A DNA stretch of 53,442 bases from Endomicrobium sp. (GTDB lineage: Bacteria > Elusimicrobiota > Endomicrobiia > Endomicrobiales > Endomicrobiaceae). Shown in pieces: positions 1 through 8,165 of the stretch; position 1 is the first letter of the stretch, and each line of letters begins with the position of its first letter. A program made the position numbers and the translations under genes. Where the stretch lies: contig JAITPF010000028.1 of NCBI GenBank assembly GCA_031289585.1, positions 1 to 53,442 of the forward strand, in the 5' to 3' direction. Below the pieces are notes generated by a model. The model had not been told where the DNA came from, ran no database searches, and saw only the letters and a list, made by a program, of their open reading frames with translations.

Positions 1-123
1 AAGCAGGCTATAGTTATAACGAATATTTATACCTCAAAGATAAAAGATTTTAATGAAAAGAGCAAAACGATTAAAATTTTGCCCAAAGAATATATAAATG
101 ATATTGCAGTGTTAATGGAGTGA
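1..123 (+). CDS. C-terminal 40 codons of an unidentified protein (runs in from the left edge)
   Basis: The frame is open from base 1 to a TGA at 121-123 and encodes 40 residues ending in DIAVLME. I do not recognise the family. Its place beside hsdS, gajA and gajB suggests a defence or restriction protein, but that is inference from neighbours only. It could also be a fragment of a decayed gene. Family A repeats start 17 bases after the stop. Confidence 0.4.
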   Translation, partial: KQAIVITNIYTSKIKDFNEKSKTIKILPKEYINDIAVLME

Positions 124-139
124 AAAAATAAGCCTCGTT

Positions 140-507
140 GTCATTGCGAAGCCCGAAGGACTGTGGCAATCTATGTTGTTTGTCGTTGTCATTGCGAGGA
201 AGGACAAAGTCCCGACAAAGCAATCTGTGTTGTTAAGTCTTGTCGTCATTGCGAATCGACAGAGTCGATTAAGCAATCTATGTTGTTAAGAAAAGATTGC
301 CGCGCCTACTTCGTAGGCTCGCAATGACGGACAAAACATCGTTGTCATTGCGAGGAGGGGCAGAGCCCCAACGAAGCAATCTATGTTGTTGAAAGAGAAA
401 GATTGCCGCGCTAACTTCGTTAGCTCGCAATGATGGACAAGACTAAAAGAACAGATTGCCACGATTGCTACGCAAACCCTCTCTGCCTTCGGCAGCGCGC
501 AATGACG
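140..507. repeat. Cluster of family A palindromic repeats (GTCATTGCGA...GCAATCT)
   Basis: Four left half-units begin GTCATTGCGA at about 140, 188, 245 and 343 and end GCAATCT. Three reverse-complement right halves end near 328, 433 and 507. Each half encloses a short hairpin that differs between copies yet stays self-complementary: ATCGAC/GTCGAT, GGGGC/GCCCC, GGAC/GTCC, GCCTAC/GTAGGC, GCTAAC/GTTAGC. Loops are three bases, AGA or AAA in left halves and TTC in right halves. Related units lie near 7.5-7.9, 22.8 and 29.2-29.3 kb, with degraded ones near 18.0 and 38.9 kb. No gene is visible in this stretch. Confidence 0.9.
245..328. repeat. Complete family A unit able to form a cloverleaf
   Basis: GTCATTGCGA (245-254) pairs perfectly with TCGCAATGAC (319-328). 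Inside lie hairpin 1 (255-260 with 264-269, loop AGA), a central stem GCAATCT (273-279) with AGATTGC (294-300) closing a 14-base loop, and hairpin 3 (304-309 with 313-318, loop TTC). Together they make a four-way junction. The unit at 343-433 folds the same way with different inner stems. Pairing was checked by eye; no folding energy was computed. Confidence 0.85.
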
Positions 508-523
508 ACCAATATATAGTTAC

Positions 524-710
524 CGTGTCATATCCCCCGTAACAATGGGTATCCAAGTTGTTGTAAGATGTTATAAAGACCTTAACATGGATTCCTGCTC
601 TCGGATAAGGACATTTTAGGGTAAACTCCAGCCCCTTCTGGCTTCTTAACTTGCATAAGATTGCTCTCGGATAAGGACATTTTAGGGTAAACTCCAGCAG
701 GAATCCATAC
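524..710. repeat. Family B repeat with an internal 36-bp exact duplication
   Basis: This belongs to the family that frames ATGGATTCC...GGAATCCAT around a variable centre. A 36-bp block starting GCTCTCGGATAAGGACAT occurs exactly at 597-632 and again at 663-698. The interval between the copies (633-662) is unrelated and unique. Similar 'GGGTAAACTCCAG' blocks occur at about 11.8, 12.1, 28.9 and 38.9 kb. Nothing coding is supported here. Confidence 0.8.
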
Positions 711-866
711 TCCCTTTGGCAATCTTGTCAAAGGGTGGTTTATATGTAAAATCAATGCGATTCCATTTCGCCTTAAAGTTGGAACCGACAAAATTCAAAA
801 TCTGCCTTTTCTGTTCGCAGTGCGAACTTTCAAACAATTTATAGTAGTAAATCTCAAGCATGTTTC

Positions 867-882
867 TAGAAGCATGCTTCTA
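867..882. promoter_or_regulatory. Upstream palindromic operator-like site
   Basis: TAGAAGCATGCTTCTA is a perfect 16-bp palindrome centred at 874.5, just upstream of the -35 box of the ATPase gene. A near copy is centred 40 bp downstream, over the -10 box. Matching half-sites (TAGAA/TTCTA) spaced by about four helical turns suggest a dimeric repressor binding both. No candidate regulator gene is visible next to it. Confidence 0.55.
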
Positions 883-889
883 AAATTTA

Positions 890-918
890 TTGACAAGCTA
901 TTCTTTTAGAAGTATAAT
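890..918 (+). promoter_or_regulatory. Consensus sigma70-type promoter for the DUF4143 ATPase gene
   Basis: TTGACA (890-895) and TATAAT (913-918) are both perfect consensus boxes with an ideal 17-bp spacer, an unusually strong promoter for this window. It lies 25 bp upstream of the start codon at 943. Confidence 0.8.
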
Positions 919-925
919 TCTAAAA
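904..925. promoter_or_regulatory. Palindromic operator-like site overlapping the -10 box
   Basis: TTTTAGAA (904-911) and TTCTAAAA (918-925) form an inverted repeat around TATAAT, centred at 914.5. Protein bound here would block RNA polymerase. The half-sites match those of the palindrome at 867-882. Confidence 0.6.
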
Positions 926-942
926 AATACAGGAGGCGTTTT

Positions 943-2136
943 ATGATAAAAAGACAGATTTATCTGCAAAGATTATTTGCCGCAAAAGATAAAAAACTCA
1001 TTAAGGTTATATCGGGCGTGCGCCGCTGCGGAAAATCTACTTTATTTGAAATTTTTCAAGGATATTTGCTAAAAAACAATGTTTTAAAAAAGCAGATACA
1101 CAGTATAAATTTTGAAGAAATTGAAAACGAAAATTTATTGGATTACAAACAACTATACGCTCATATCAAAAAAAATCTTATATCCGATAAAATGAATTAT
1201 ATTTTTTTAGATGAAATTCAAAACGTCAAAGATTTTCAAAAAGCTGTTGACAGTCTATATGTAAAAAAGAATATTGACTTATATATTACAGGTTCCAACA
1301 GCAATCTTTTGTCGGGCGAGCTTGCAACTTTGTTATCGGGCAGATATATTGAAATTCAAATGTTGCCTTTATCATTTAAGGAATATATATCGGCTTTTGA
1401 AAATACAAAAGAGCTAAACGAAAAATGGATAAATTATTTAACAAAAAGCTCATTTCCGTATGCGTTAGAGATAGATGATAAATTAGTTTTAAAAGATTAT
1501 CTTAACGGAATTTACAATTCAATTATTGTTAAAGATATTGCTCAAAGAGAGAAAATATCAGATTTTGCGATGCTTACAAGCATTACAAAATTTATGTTGG
1601 ACAATATCGGCAATTTGTGTTCTATAAAAAAAATCAGCGATACGATGACTTCTGCAAACAGAAAAATTTCAACTCATACCGTAGAAAATTATTTAACCGT
1701 GTTAGAAAAAAGTTTTGTTTTATATAAAGCCAAAAGATTTGATATTAAAGGAAAAGAATATCTTAGAACAAACGACAAATATTACTGTGTTGATCTGGGT
1801 TTAAGATATGCGATACTTGGCAAAGAAAAAGCCGATATTGGGAAAATGCTTGAAAATGTCATTTATTTGGAACTCTTACGCAGAGGCTATGAAATAGGTA
1901 TAGGTAAAATAGGCGCAAATGAAGTTGATTTTGTTGCACATAAAAACGGCGACATTGAGTATTATCAAGTAGCGTTGACAACAAGAGATGATAAAACTTT
2001 GCAAAGAGAACTTTTGTCTCTCAATGCAATATCGGACAACAATCCAAAAAATTTGCTTACATTAGATGAAGACCCTGAAATTTCATATAACGGAATAAAA
2101 AAAATAAATGCTCTCAAATGGTTATTAAGCGACTAA
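943..2136 (+). CDS. AAA_14/DUF4143 family ATPase
   Basis: The 397-residue protein has an N-terminal ATPase domain with Walker A GVRRCGKST (about residue 25) and Walker B YIFLDEIQ (about 86-93), then TGSNSNLLSGE, the sensor region typical of AAA_14 proteins. The C-terminal half is DUF4143, ending in a nuclease-like fold with ANEVDFVAHKNGD. The family is widespread and poorly characterised, often found in variable genome regions, and predicted to be an ATPase fused to a PD-(D/E)XK-like domain. The start is set by AGGAGG at 931-936. It has its own strong promoter and paired operators, so it may be tightly repressed. It abuts a dead hsdS with no gap, suggesting insertion into a restriction locus. 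Another copy is at 34057 and a broken one at 50.7 kb. Confidence 0.9.
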   Translation: MIKRQIYLQRLFAAKDKKLIKVISGVRRCGKSTLFEIFQGYLLKNNVLKKQIHSINFEEIENENLLDYKQLYAHIKKNLISDKMNYIFLDEIQNVKDFQKAVDSLYVKKNIDLYITGSNSNLLSGELATLLSGRYIEIQMLPLSFKEYISAFENTKELNEKWINYLTKSSFPYALEIDDKLVLKDYLNGIYNSIIVKDIAQREKISDFAMLTSITKFMLDNIGNLCSIKKISDTMTSANRKISTHTVENYLTVLEKSFVLYKAKRFDIKGKEYLRTNDKYYCVDLGLRYAILGKEKADIGKMLENVIYLELLRRGYEIGIGKIGANEVDFVAHKNGDIEYYQVALTTRDDKTLQRELLSLNAISDNNPKNLLTLDEDPEISYNGIKKINALKWLLSD

Positions 2137-2990
2137 AATTTTCAGGGCATCAAAAATGAAAACGGTTCTGTAAAGTAGATTGCGGTCAAGCGGGCAGTTC
2201 GTTTCCTTTTCGGATTGGATTGGGAAGAGTTGCGTAATGTTGAGCTTCCGATTCTGTCAATTGAACGATAAAGAGAAATTGTAAAAGAATATAGCACAGT
2301 TGCAAACAGAATAAAATTAAATGAAACTTTAAACAAAAAATTAAAAGCCGCCGCCCAGGACCTTTACAAACAATGGTTTGTAGATTTTGAATTTCCAAAT
2401 GAAAGACGGGAAGCCGTATAAATCAACTGGCGGAGAAATGGTGGAAAGTGAAATGGGATGGCTGCCGAAAGGATGGATAGTAAAACGTATCGGAAAAATA
2501 TCTGATATCAAAGCAGGAGGATATAAGCCGCAGATTTATTCTGAAATTAAAACAGAAATTTGCTCTGTTCCGATTTATTCAAATGGGATTGTTAATGAAG
2601 GGCTATTTGGCTACACTGATAATGCAAATTATCCAAAAAACAGTATTACCGTTTCAGCAAGAGGAACTATTGGGTATTGTGAATTACGAAACCAGCCATT
2701 TGAAGCTATTGTTAGGCTAATTGTGATTATGCCTCAATAATCTTATCAAACACTATATCTTTGTGATACTATCAAAAGGATTGCGTTTGACAATTCCGGT
2801 TCGGTTCAAAACCAACTTACTGTACCGCAATTTTCAAGTTTGCAATTTGTTCTTCTAAATTTTAGATATCCTTATGAAATATGATTCAATATTATCTCCT
2901 TTATGTGGGAATAAAGGAGAATTGAAGATTGATAATCAGAACTTAATGAAATTACAAGAATTATTGTTGGCGAAAATAGTAAAAGGATAA
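2137..2990 (+). pseudogene. hsdS: Decayed type I restriction-modification specificity subunit (HsdS)
   Basis: Reading across frames recovers HsdS features: a target-recognition tail (GLDWEELRNVELPI), the conserved helix ending DLYKQWFVDFEFPNE, then GKPYKSTGGEMVESEMGWLP leading a second recognition domain, SVQNQLTVPQ, and the usual C-terminal LQELLLAKI. Lesions seen: TAG at 2176-2178 and TAA at 2269-2271 (both where Gln is expected, so C-to-T changes), a one-base insertion near 2404, TAA at 2738-2740, and a frame change before 2885. The N-terminus is missing. It would have given DNA-sequence specificity to an HsdM/HsdR complex; neither partner is in the window. The gajA ribosome-binding site lies inside its tail, so the two were probably co-transcribed. 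Confidence 0.85.
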
Positions 2991-2996
2991 AAATAA

Positions 2997-5024
2997 ATGA
3001 AAATATTCAAAATTCAAATTAAAAATTACAGACTTCTAAAAGATATTACTATTGATTTAGAAGACGAGTTATCCTTAGTAATAGGTAAAAACAACACAGG
3101 CAAAACATCAATTTTATCTATTCTTGATAAGTTTCTGAATTCGCCAGAAAAAAACAAATTTAGTTTTTATGATTTCAATATTGATTTCAAAAAAGAAATT
3201 AAAGAAATTATTGATAATAATACTTGTATTACTGAAAAGGATTACAAGGCTAAAGGCATTAAATTAAAGCTGTTTATCAGCTATGAGGGAAATGACAATT
3301 TGGCAAATATCAGCAAAGTAATGATGGATTTAGACCCTGATAACAACAATATCGTTTTAGGATTTGAATATGTTTTATTGTACGAGGATTTTAAAAAACT
3401 GTGTGAAGATTATAGAATTTTTCCATCTAAAAAAGTATATGATTTTTTGAATGAGAATCACTCTAATTATTTCAAAGTGATTAGAAAAACTATTGAAATT
3501 GAAAAAGGTGCTCATGATGTCAAAGAAGAAGCTAATTTCATTGATTTGGATAAAGAGTCAATCAGCATAAAGGATATAATTAATTTTAAATATATTAGTG
3601 CAAAAAGAGAAGTTGCAAACAAAGAAATCAACAAAGCACTTTCATCTCAAATCACAAGAATTTATGAAGAAATTCAATCAAGTGGAGAGCAAAATGATGA
3701 TATTGATAAATTTAAAAATAGTTTAAGAAAAGTTGATAAATCATTAAGCGAACAATATGAAAAATTGTTTAAACCAGTGGTTGATAAAGTAAAGGAATTT
3801 GGAGGCATTAAGCCAGACGAATCTCAAATAAGCGTAATTTCAAGTTTGCAACATCAAGAATTATTAAAAGGGAATACAACAGTTTTTTATAAAATTGATG
3901 ATGCTAATCAACTGCCAGAACATTATAATGGTTTAGGCTATATGAATTTAATTTATATGATTTTTGAAATAGAAATTCTTATTCAAGAATTTAAAAGAGA
4001 ACCTGCAGACATAAATTTATTATTCATTGAAGAACCCGAAGCGCATACGCATCCTCAGATGCAATATATATTTATAAAGAATATAAAAGAACTTCTTCGC
4101 AAAAGGATTATAAGAGAAGATGGCGAAAATAGAATAATACAATGCATATTAAGTACCCATTCATCACATATTGTGGCAGACAGTGATTTTGACGATATTA
4201 AATATCTTAGAAAAAATTGTACAAATAGTGTTATTGCTAAAAATCTCAAAGATTTAAAAGAAAAATATGATAAAGAAACAACTCAATATAACTTCTTAAA
4301 ACAATATTTAACTATTAGTCGTGCGGAAATATTTTTCGCCGATAAAGCAATCCTTATAGAAGGGGATACAGAAAGAATATTGATACCTACAATAATGAAA
4401 AAGATAGATATAGAAGATGTCAAAAAAGATTGTTTGCCATTACTATCTCAAAATATCTCTACTATAGAAGTTGGCGCATACTCCCAAATATTTGACAAAT
4501 TCATTGAGTTTTTGGAAATAAAAACACTTATCATAACTGACTTTGATACAGTAGGAAAAAATAAGGAGAAGTGTCGTGTAGCAGATGCTGTTTCAGTATC
4601 AAATGCAACCATATCTCATTATTTTGGTACGCCAAAGCAGGAGCTGGATGTCTTGAAAGGATATAAGTTTGAAAATAAATTGTTTAAGAAAGTTGATGAT
4701 AAGTGGATAAATGATGAAAAAAATGGGAAATTGTGTGTAGTCTACCAGACTAACGAAGATGGATATAATGCCCGAAGTTTTGAAGATGCATTTATTCATC
4801 TGAATAGAGATTTTATCAAAAGTAAAAAAAATGATTTCAAAGGATTAAAAAATGAGGGACATTTTGACGATAAAAAATATGATGCTTATGATTTAGCTGA
4901 AAAATGTATTAAGAAAAAAACTCATTTTGCTTTAGATATTTTATTTCATAGCGATGATAAGTTGAGTAATTGGAAAATTCCATCATATATTAAAGAAGGG
5001 TTAGAATGGCTAAAGAAAGATTAA
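2997..5024 (+). CDS. gajA: OLD-family ATP-dependent endonuclease, Gabija GajA-type
   Basis: The 675-residue protein has an ABC-type ATPase: Walker A VIGKNNTGKTSIL (about 28-40), Walker B LLFIEEPEAHTHP (about 341-353) and an H-loop ILSTHSSHI. A C-terminal TOPRIM nuclease follows, with the acidic cluster LIEGDTER (about 455) and the metal-binding TDFD (about 514). This order defines OLD nucleases. Those paired with a UvrD-like helicase (class 2 OLD) are the GajA subunit of Gabija, which nicks phage DNA and is controlled by nucleotide levels. It is longer than the Bacillus cereus GajA (about 580 residues). AAAGGA at 2982-2987 precedes the start. The last 19 bases overlap gajB, so translation is probably coupled. 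The frame is intact. Confidence 0.85.
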   Translation: MKIFKIQIKNYRLLKDITIDLEDELSLVIGKNNTGKTSILSILDKFLNSPEKNKFSFYDFNIDFKKEIKEIIDNNTCITEKDYKAKGIKLKLFISYEGNDNLANISKVMMDLDPDNNNIVLGFEYVLLYEDFKKLCEDYRIFPSKKVYDFLNENHSNYFKVIRKTIEIEKGAHDVKEEANFIDLDKESISIKDIINFKYISAKREVANKEINKALSSQITRIYEEIQSSGEQNDDIDKFKNSLRKVDKSLSEQYEKLFKPVVDKVKEFGGIKPDESQISVISSLQHQELLKGNTTVFYKIDDANQLPEHYNGLGYMNLIYMIFEIEILIQEFKREPADINLLFIEEPEAHTHPQMQYIFIKNIKELLRKRIIREDGENRIIQCILSTHSSHIVADSDFDDIKYLRKNCTNSVIAKNLKDLKEKYDKETTQYNFLKQYLTISRAEIFFADKAILIEGDTERILIPTIMKKIDIEDVKKDCLPLLSQNISTIEVGAYSQIFDKFIEFLEIKTLIITDFDTVGKNKEKCRVADAVSVSNATISHYFGTPKQELDVLKGYKFENKLFKKVDDKWINDEKNGKLCVVYQTNEDGYNARSFEDAFIHLNRDFIKSKKNDFKGLKNEGHFDDKKYDAYDLAEKCIKKKTHFALDILFHSDDKLSNWKIPSYIKEGLEWLKKD

Positions 5025-6934
5025 CATCAGAACAACAACCCAAAAATGAATTCAAACAAATAATGGAACATATTGCTAATAAAAACAATTTTCTGTTGAG
5101 CGGCGGGGCAGGAAGTGGAAAAACTCATTCCTTAGTTCAAGTGATAAACCAAGTTATTGATGATAATCCCGCTGCCAAAGTGGCTTGTATGACTTATCCT
5201 AATGCGGCAGTTAAAGAAATTAAGGAACGAGTTAACCGTAAGAATCTGAATGTATCAACGATACATGACTTTTTGTGGGATAATATAAAGCATTTTCAAA
5301 AAGAGCTAAAATTGTCAATAATTGCATTAACTAATGATGAGACTGAGACTAAAATTAAAATTGATGGTATTGAACCATTTCCTGAAGATTTTTTTGATAA
5401 TAGAGAAGATACCATCAAAATACAATACAAAGAATATTTAAGCCTAAAAGACGGAATCATTTCTCATGATGAATTGTTAGTTGTTTCAAATTATATGTTT
5501 GAGCATTACCCTAAACTTTGCGATGTTGTGAAAGATAAATATAGATTTATTTTTATTGACGAATATCAAGATACGCATGAAGAAGTTGTCAAAATTCTAT
5601 TAGAACATTTCGCTAAAACTAAAAAACTAACTATAATAGGTTTCTTTGGCGATGCTATGCAATCAATTTACGATGATGGAATTGGTAATATTGATACCTA
5701 CAAAGGCGATGAAGATGGGAAAGTGAAAGAGGTTAAAAAGACTCAAAATAGGCGAAATCCTCAACGAATTATTGATTTGGCAAATTTACTACGAACTGAC
5801 GGAATAAAACAAGTCCCGTCGACAGATAATTCGGCGCCAAATATGAAAGACGGAAATATAACAGAAGGGGAAATTATATTTTTATATTCCGCAGATGAAA
5901 ACATCTCAAATTTACAAATTGAAAAATATTTATCCGAAAAACACAATTGGAATTTTTCGGACACTAAAGAAACAAAAGAGTTAAATCTGACACATAACTT
6001 AATTGCAGATAAAGCAGAATTTAGAACACTGATGGATATTTATGACAAAGATGAAATTTTGAGCTATAAAAACAGAGTTAAAGAATATATTAAAGATAAT
6101 GGAATTACCGATGATTTTTCGGGAAAGACTTTTGGCGAAGTGGTTGAAATTTTGAAATAAGGAAAAACAGACAGGGATTTAAAGTCTATTAGCCCAACTC
6201 CAAAAATGCAAAGTTTTATTGATAAAAATACCGAAAATTATAATTATGCCGTTTTCTCAAAAATATATGTAGATAAAGACCAACTTCTTGACGATAAGAA
6301 ACAAGATGAAGATGACGAAAACAAAAAAGGGTCTAAAAGAGATAACCTGATAAGACATTTGTTTAAGATTCAAACAAATATTGCCTTATACGCAAGCAAA
6401 CAATACAATAAATTTCTGAGAATTACAGATAAGCAAATAAGAACAATTCAGGATAAAAAGAATTTAAAAAATAGCATAGATGCTTTACTTACTGTTGGTG
6501 ACAAAACAATTGAAGAAATAATAAATGATGCCAATGGAAAAGGAATTTGTTTGATAGATGACAAATTAAAAAAATTCAAAGAAGAAAAAACTTACATATA
6601 TAACCGAGTAAAAGATGTTCGATATAGCGAATTTCAAAAGTTGTATGAGTATTTAGAAGGGAAAACACCTTTTTCTACACAACATAAAACAAAAGGTGCA
6701 GAATTCAATAATGTTCTTGTCATCTTAGATAATGGGAATTGGAATAAATACAATTTTGAGAATCTATTTATAGGAAAAGGAACATCAAGTGTATTAGAAC
6801 GAACACAAAAGATATTTTATGTTTGTTGTACGAGAGCAAAAGAAAATCTTGCCGTGTTTTATTATAACCCAAGTCAAGGTGTTATTGATAGAGCGAAAGA
6901 GTGGTTTGGAGAGGAAAATGTTGAAAAAATATAA
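5006..6934 (+). pseudogene. gajB: UvrD/Rep-type helicase, Gabija GajB-type, interrupted by one stop codon
   Basis: Two open stretches (5006-6160 and 6206-6934) are in the same frame, split only by TAA at 6158-6160. Read through, the protein is about 642 residues. Superfamily 1 motifs are in order: Walker A GGAGSGKTH, STIHDFLWD, Walker B FIFIDEYQDT, GDAMQSIYD and RRNPQRI before the stop, then HKTKGAEFNN and FYVCCTRAKENL (motifs V and VI) after it. Both halves are needed for a working helicase. The codon may once have been CAA. AGAAGGG at 4995-5000 lies inside gajA. As sequenced, the Gabija pair should be inactive unless the stop is read through, suppressed or a sequencing error; everything else looks well preserved, so the lesion is recent. 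Confidence 0.85.
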
Positions 6935-6962
6935 CCTGAACAAGAGAATTACAGTGAATTTG

Positions 6963-6992
6963 AAGCCACACCCTAAAGGGCGTGGCTTCTTT
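6963..6992 (+). terminator. Stem-loop after gajB, possible terminator
   Basis: AAGCCAC (6963-6969) pairs with GTGGCTT (6982-6988) and CCCT with AGGG around a two-base loop, with one mismatch in the stem. A short, impure T stretch follows. It sits 28 bases after the gajB stop. Confidence 0.6.
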
Positions 6993-7040
<48 letters not shown>

Positions 7041-7520
7041 TTGGCGTATTATTTGATACTTCTTCTGATAGTGTAAGGATTACATCTCAAGAATATCTTT
7101 AAGGAGAGCGAATTGAACGAAATTTCAACTACCGAGGAATTCTCGGTAGTTGAGGTAAATAACAAAACTTATTCTGTAAAACATCATAATCTTGATGCCA
7201 TAATTGCCGTTGGATATCGTGTTAATTTCAAGCGGGCTACATCTTCTTTCAGCCAATGGGCAACAAGCGTTTTACGCGATTTCGCTTTGCGAGGATACCT
7301 GATTGACAAAAAACGAATGGAAAACGGAAGTTTTTTGGATAATGATTATTTTGAGCGCTTATTGGAAGAAATCCGCGAAATTCGTCTTTCTGAACGCTGC
7401 TTTTATCAAAAAATTATGGATATTTACTCAACGACAATGGATTACAATCTGCAATCTCCGATAACTAAAGAATTTTTTGCGAAAGTTCAAAATAAAATGC
7501 ATTTTGCCATTCATGGATAG
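7041..7520 (+). pseudogene. rhuM: RhuM family protein, truncated at both ends
   Basis: The main open stretch runs from about 7113 (TTG) to 7520, and the same frame is open upstream to 7077 (HLKNIFKESE). With two small frame changes, homology extends to LFDTSSDSV near 7055. The core HNLDAIIAVGYRVNFKRATS, WATSVLRDFALRGYLID and FFAKVQNKMHFAIHG is typical of RhuM proteins, which are usually about 300 residues and found in defence and mobile islands. The N-terminal start and about 60 C-terminal residues are missing; the coding sequence stops exactly where family A repeat sequence begins. The biochemical role is not well established. A 27-bp palindrome (7126-7152) lies within it. Confidence 0.8.
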
Positions 7521-7990
7521 ACTGCCACGCAAACTTTGTTAGCTTGCGATGACAGGCAAGACCAAAAGAAAGATTGCCACAGCCCTTTGGGCTTCGCAAT
7601 GACAAAAAACATGGATTCCCGTTTTCACGGGAAGACCAACGCGCCTGCAGGAGTTTATCCTCAAATATCTTAACTTTGTTGTTTTTGGCAGTACGTAATT
7701 GACGACCAATATCATAAATACCGTGTCATACCCGAATGTCTTTAATCGTGTATCCATGTTTTAAAAAGTCTTAAAGTGATACCGGGCATCCAAGTTGTCG
7801 TAAGATGTTAAGTTAACATGGATTTCTGCAGGAGTTTATCCTCAAATGATTCCTTTATCGGGGGTGGGAATGACATCTTATTTTGCTCTCATTGCGAGTC
7901 CTAGAAGGACGAAGCAATCTATGTCGTTAAGAACATATCACCACGCAAACTCTCGCAGCCTTTGGTAGTGTGCAATGACGGACAGAACTG
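7521..7990. repeat. Mixed family A and family B repeats between rhuM and parA
   Basis: Family A halves are visible at about 7521-7605 (inner stem AGCCC/GGGCT) and 7885-7980 (inner stem GTCCT/AGGAC). Family B sequence lies between, with a dRS3-like site at 7615-7634 and blocks like GGAGTTTATCCTCAAAT at two places. No gene is supported. Confidence 0.85.
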
Positions 7991-7999
7991 TCTTCGACA

Positions 8000-8016
8000 T
8001 TGTACAAATTGTACAA
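8000..8016. promoter_or_regulatory. 17-bp palindrome upstream of parA
   Basis: TTGTACAA-A-TTGTACAA, each half itself palindromic, lies about 50 bp upstream of the parA -35 box. It could bind a regulator of parAB. No direct evidence for the binding protein. Confidence 0.4.
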
Positions 8017-8064
8017 TTTGACAATTTGTTTTTACCATTTTAGCTAAGAATAATAAAATCTTAT

Positions 8065-8093
8065 TTGATATAACAAATTAAAGATTGTATAAT
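8065..8093 (+). promoter_or_regulatory. Promoter for parA
   Basis: TTGATA (8065-8070), a 17-bp spacer and TATAAT (8088-8093). Transcription would begin near 8100 and include the parS site in the 5' leader, so ParB binding at parS could repress parAB. Confidence 0.7.
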
Positions 8094-8118
8094 AATAAAC
8101 AGTAAACCAATTCAGTTG

Positions 8119-8134
8119 TGTTTCACGTGAAACA
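8119..8134. promoter_or_regulatory. parS: parS centromere-like site
   Basis: TGTTTCACGTGAAACA matches the universal 16-bp chromosomal parS palindrome exactly. It lies in the leader of parA, 32 bp before its start. parS sites cluster near the chromosome origin and load ParB clamps. I found no second copy in the window. Confidence 0.95.
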
Positions 8135-8165
8135 TTATAAAGAACGCCATAGAATGGAGTTTTAA

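Noticed and set aside
140-507. CRISPR array
   Set aside because: Units are palindromic, of unequal spacing, occur in both orientations and have no unique spacers of constant length; no cas genes nearby.
7126-7152. Perfect 27-bp palindrome as a terminator or operator
   Set aside because: It lies inside conserved RhuM coding sequence (STTEEFSVVEV), has no T run, and is likely a by-product of the codons.
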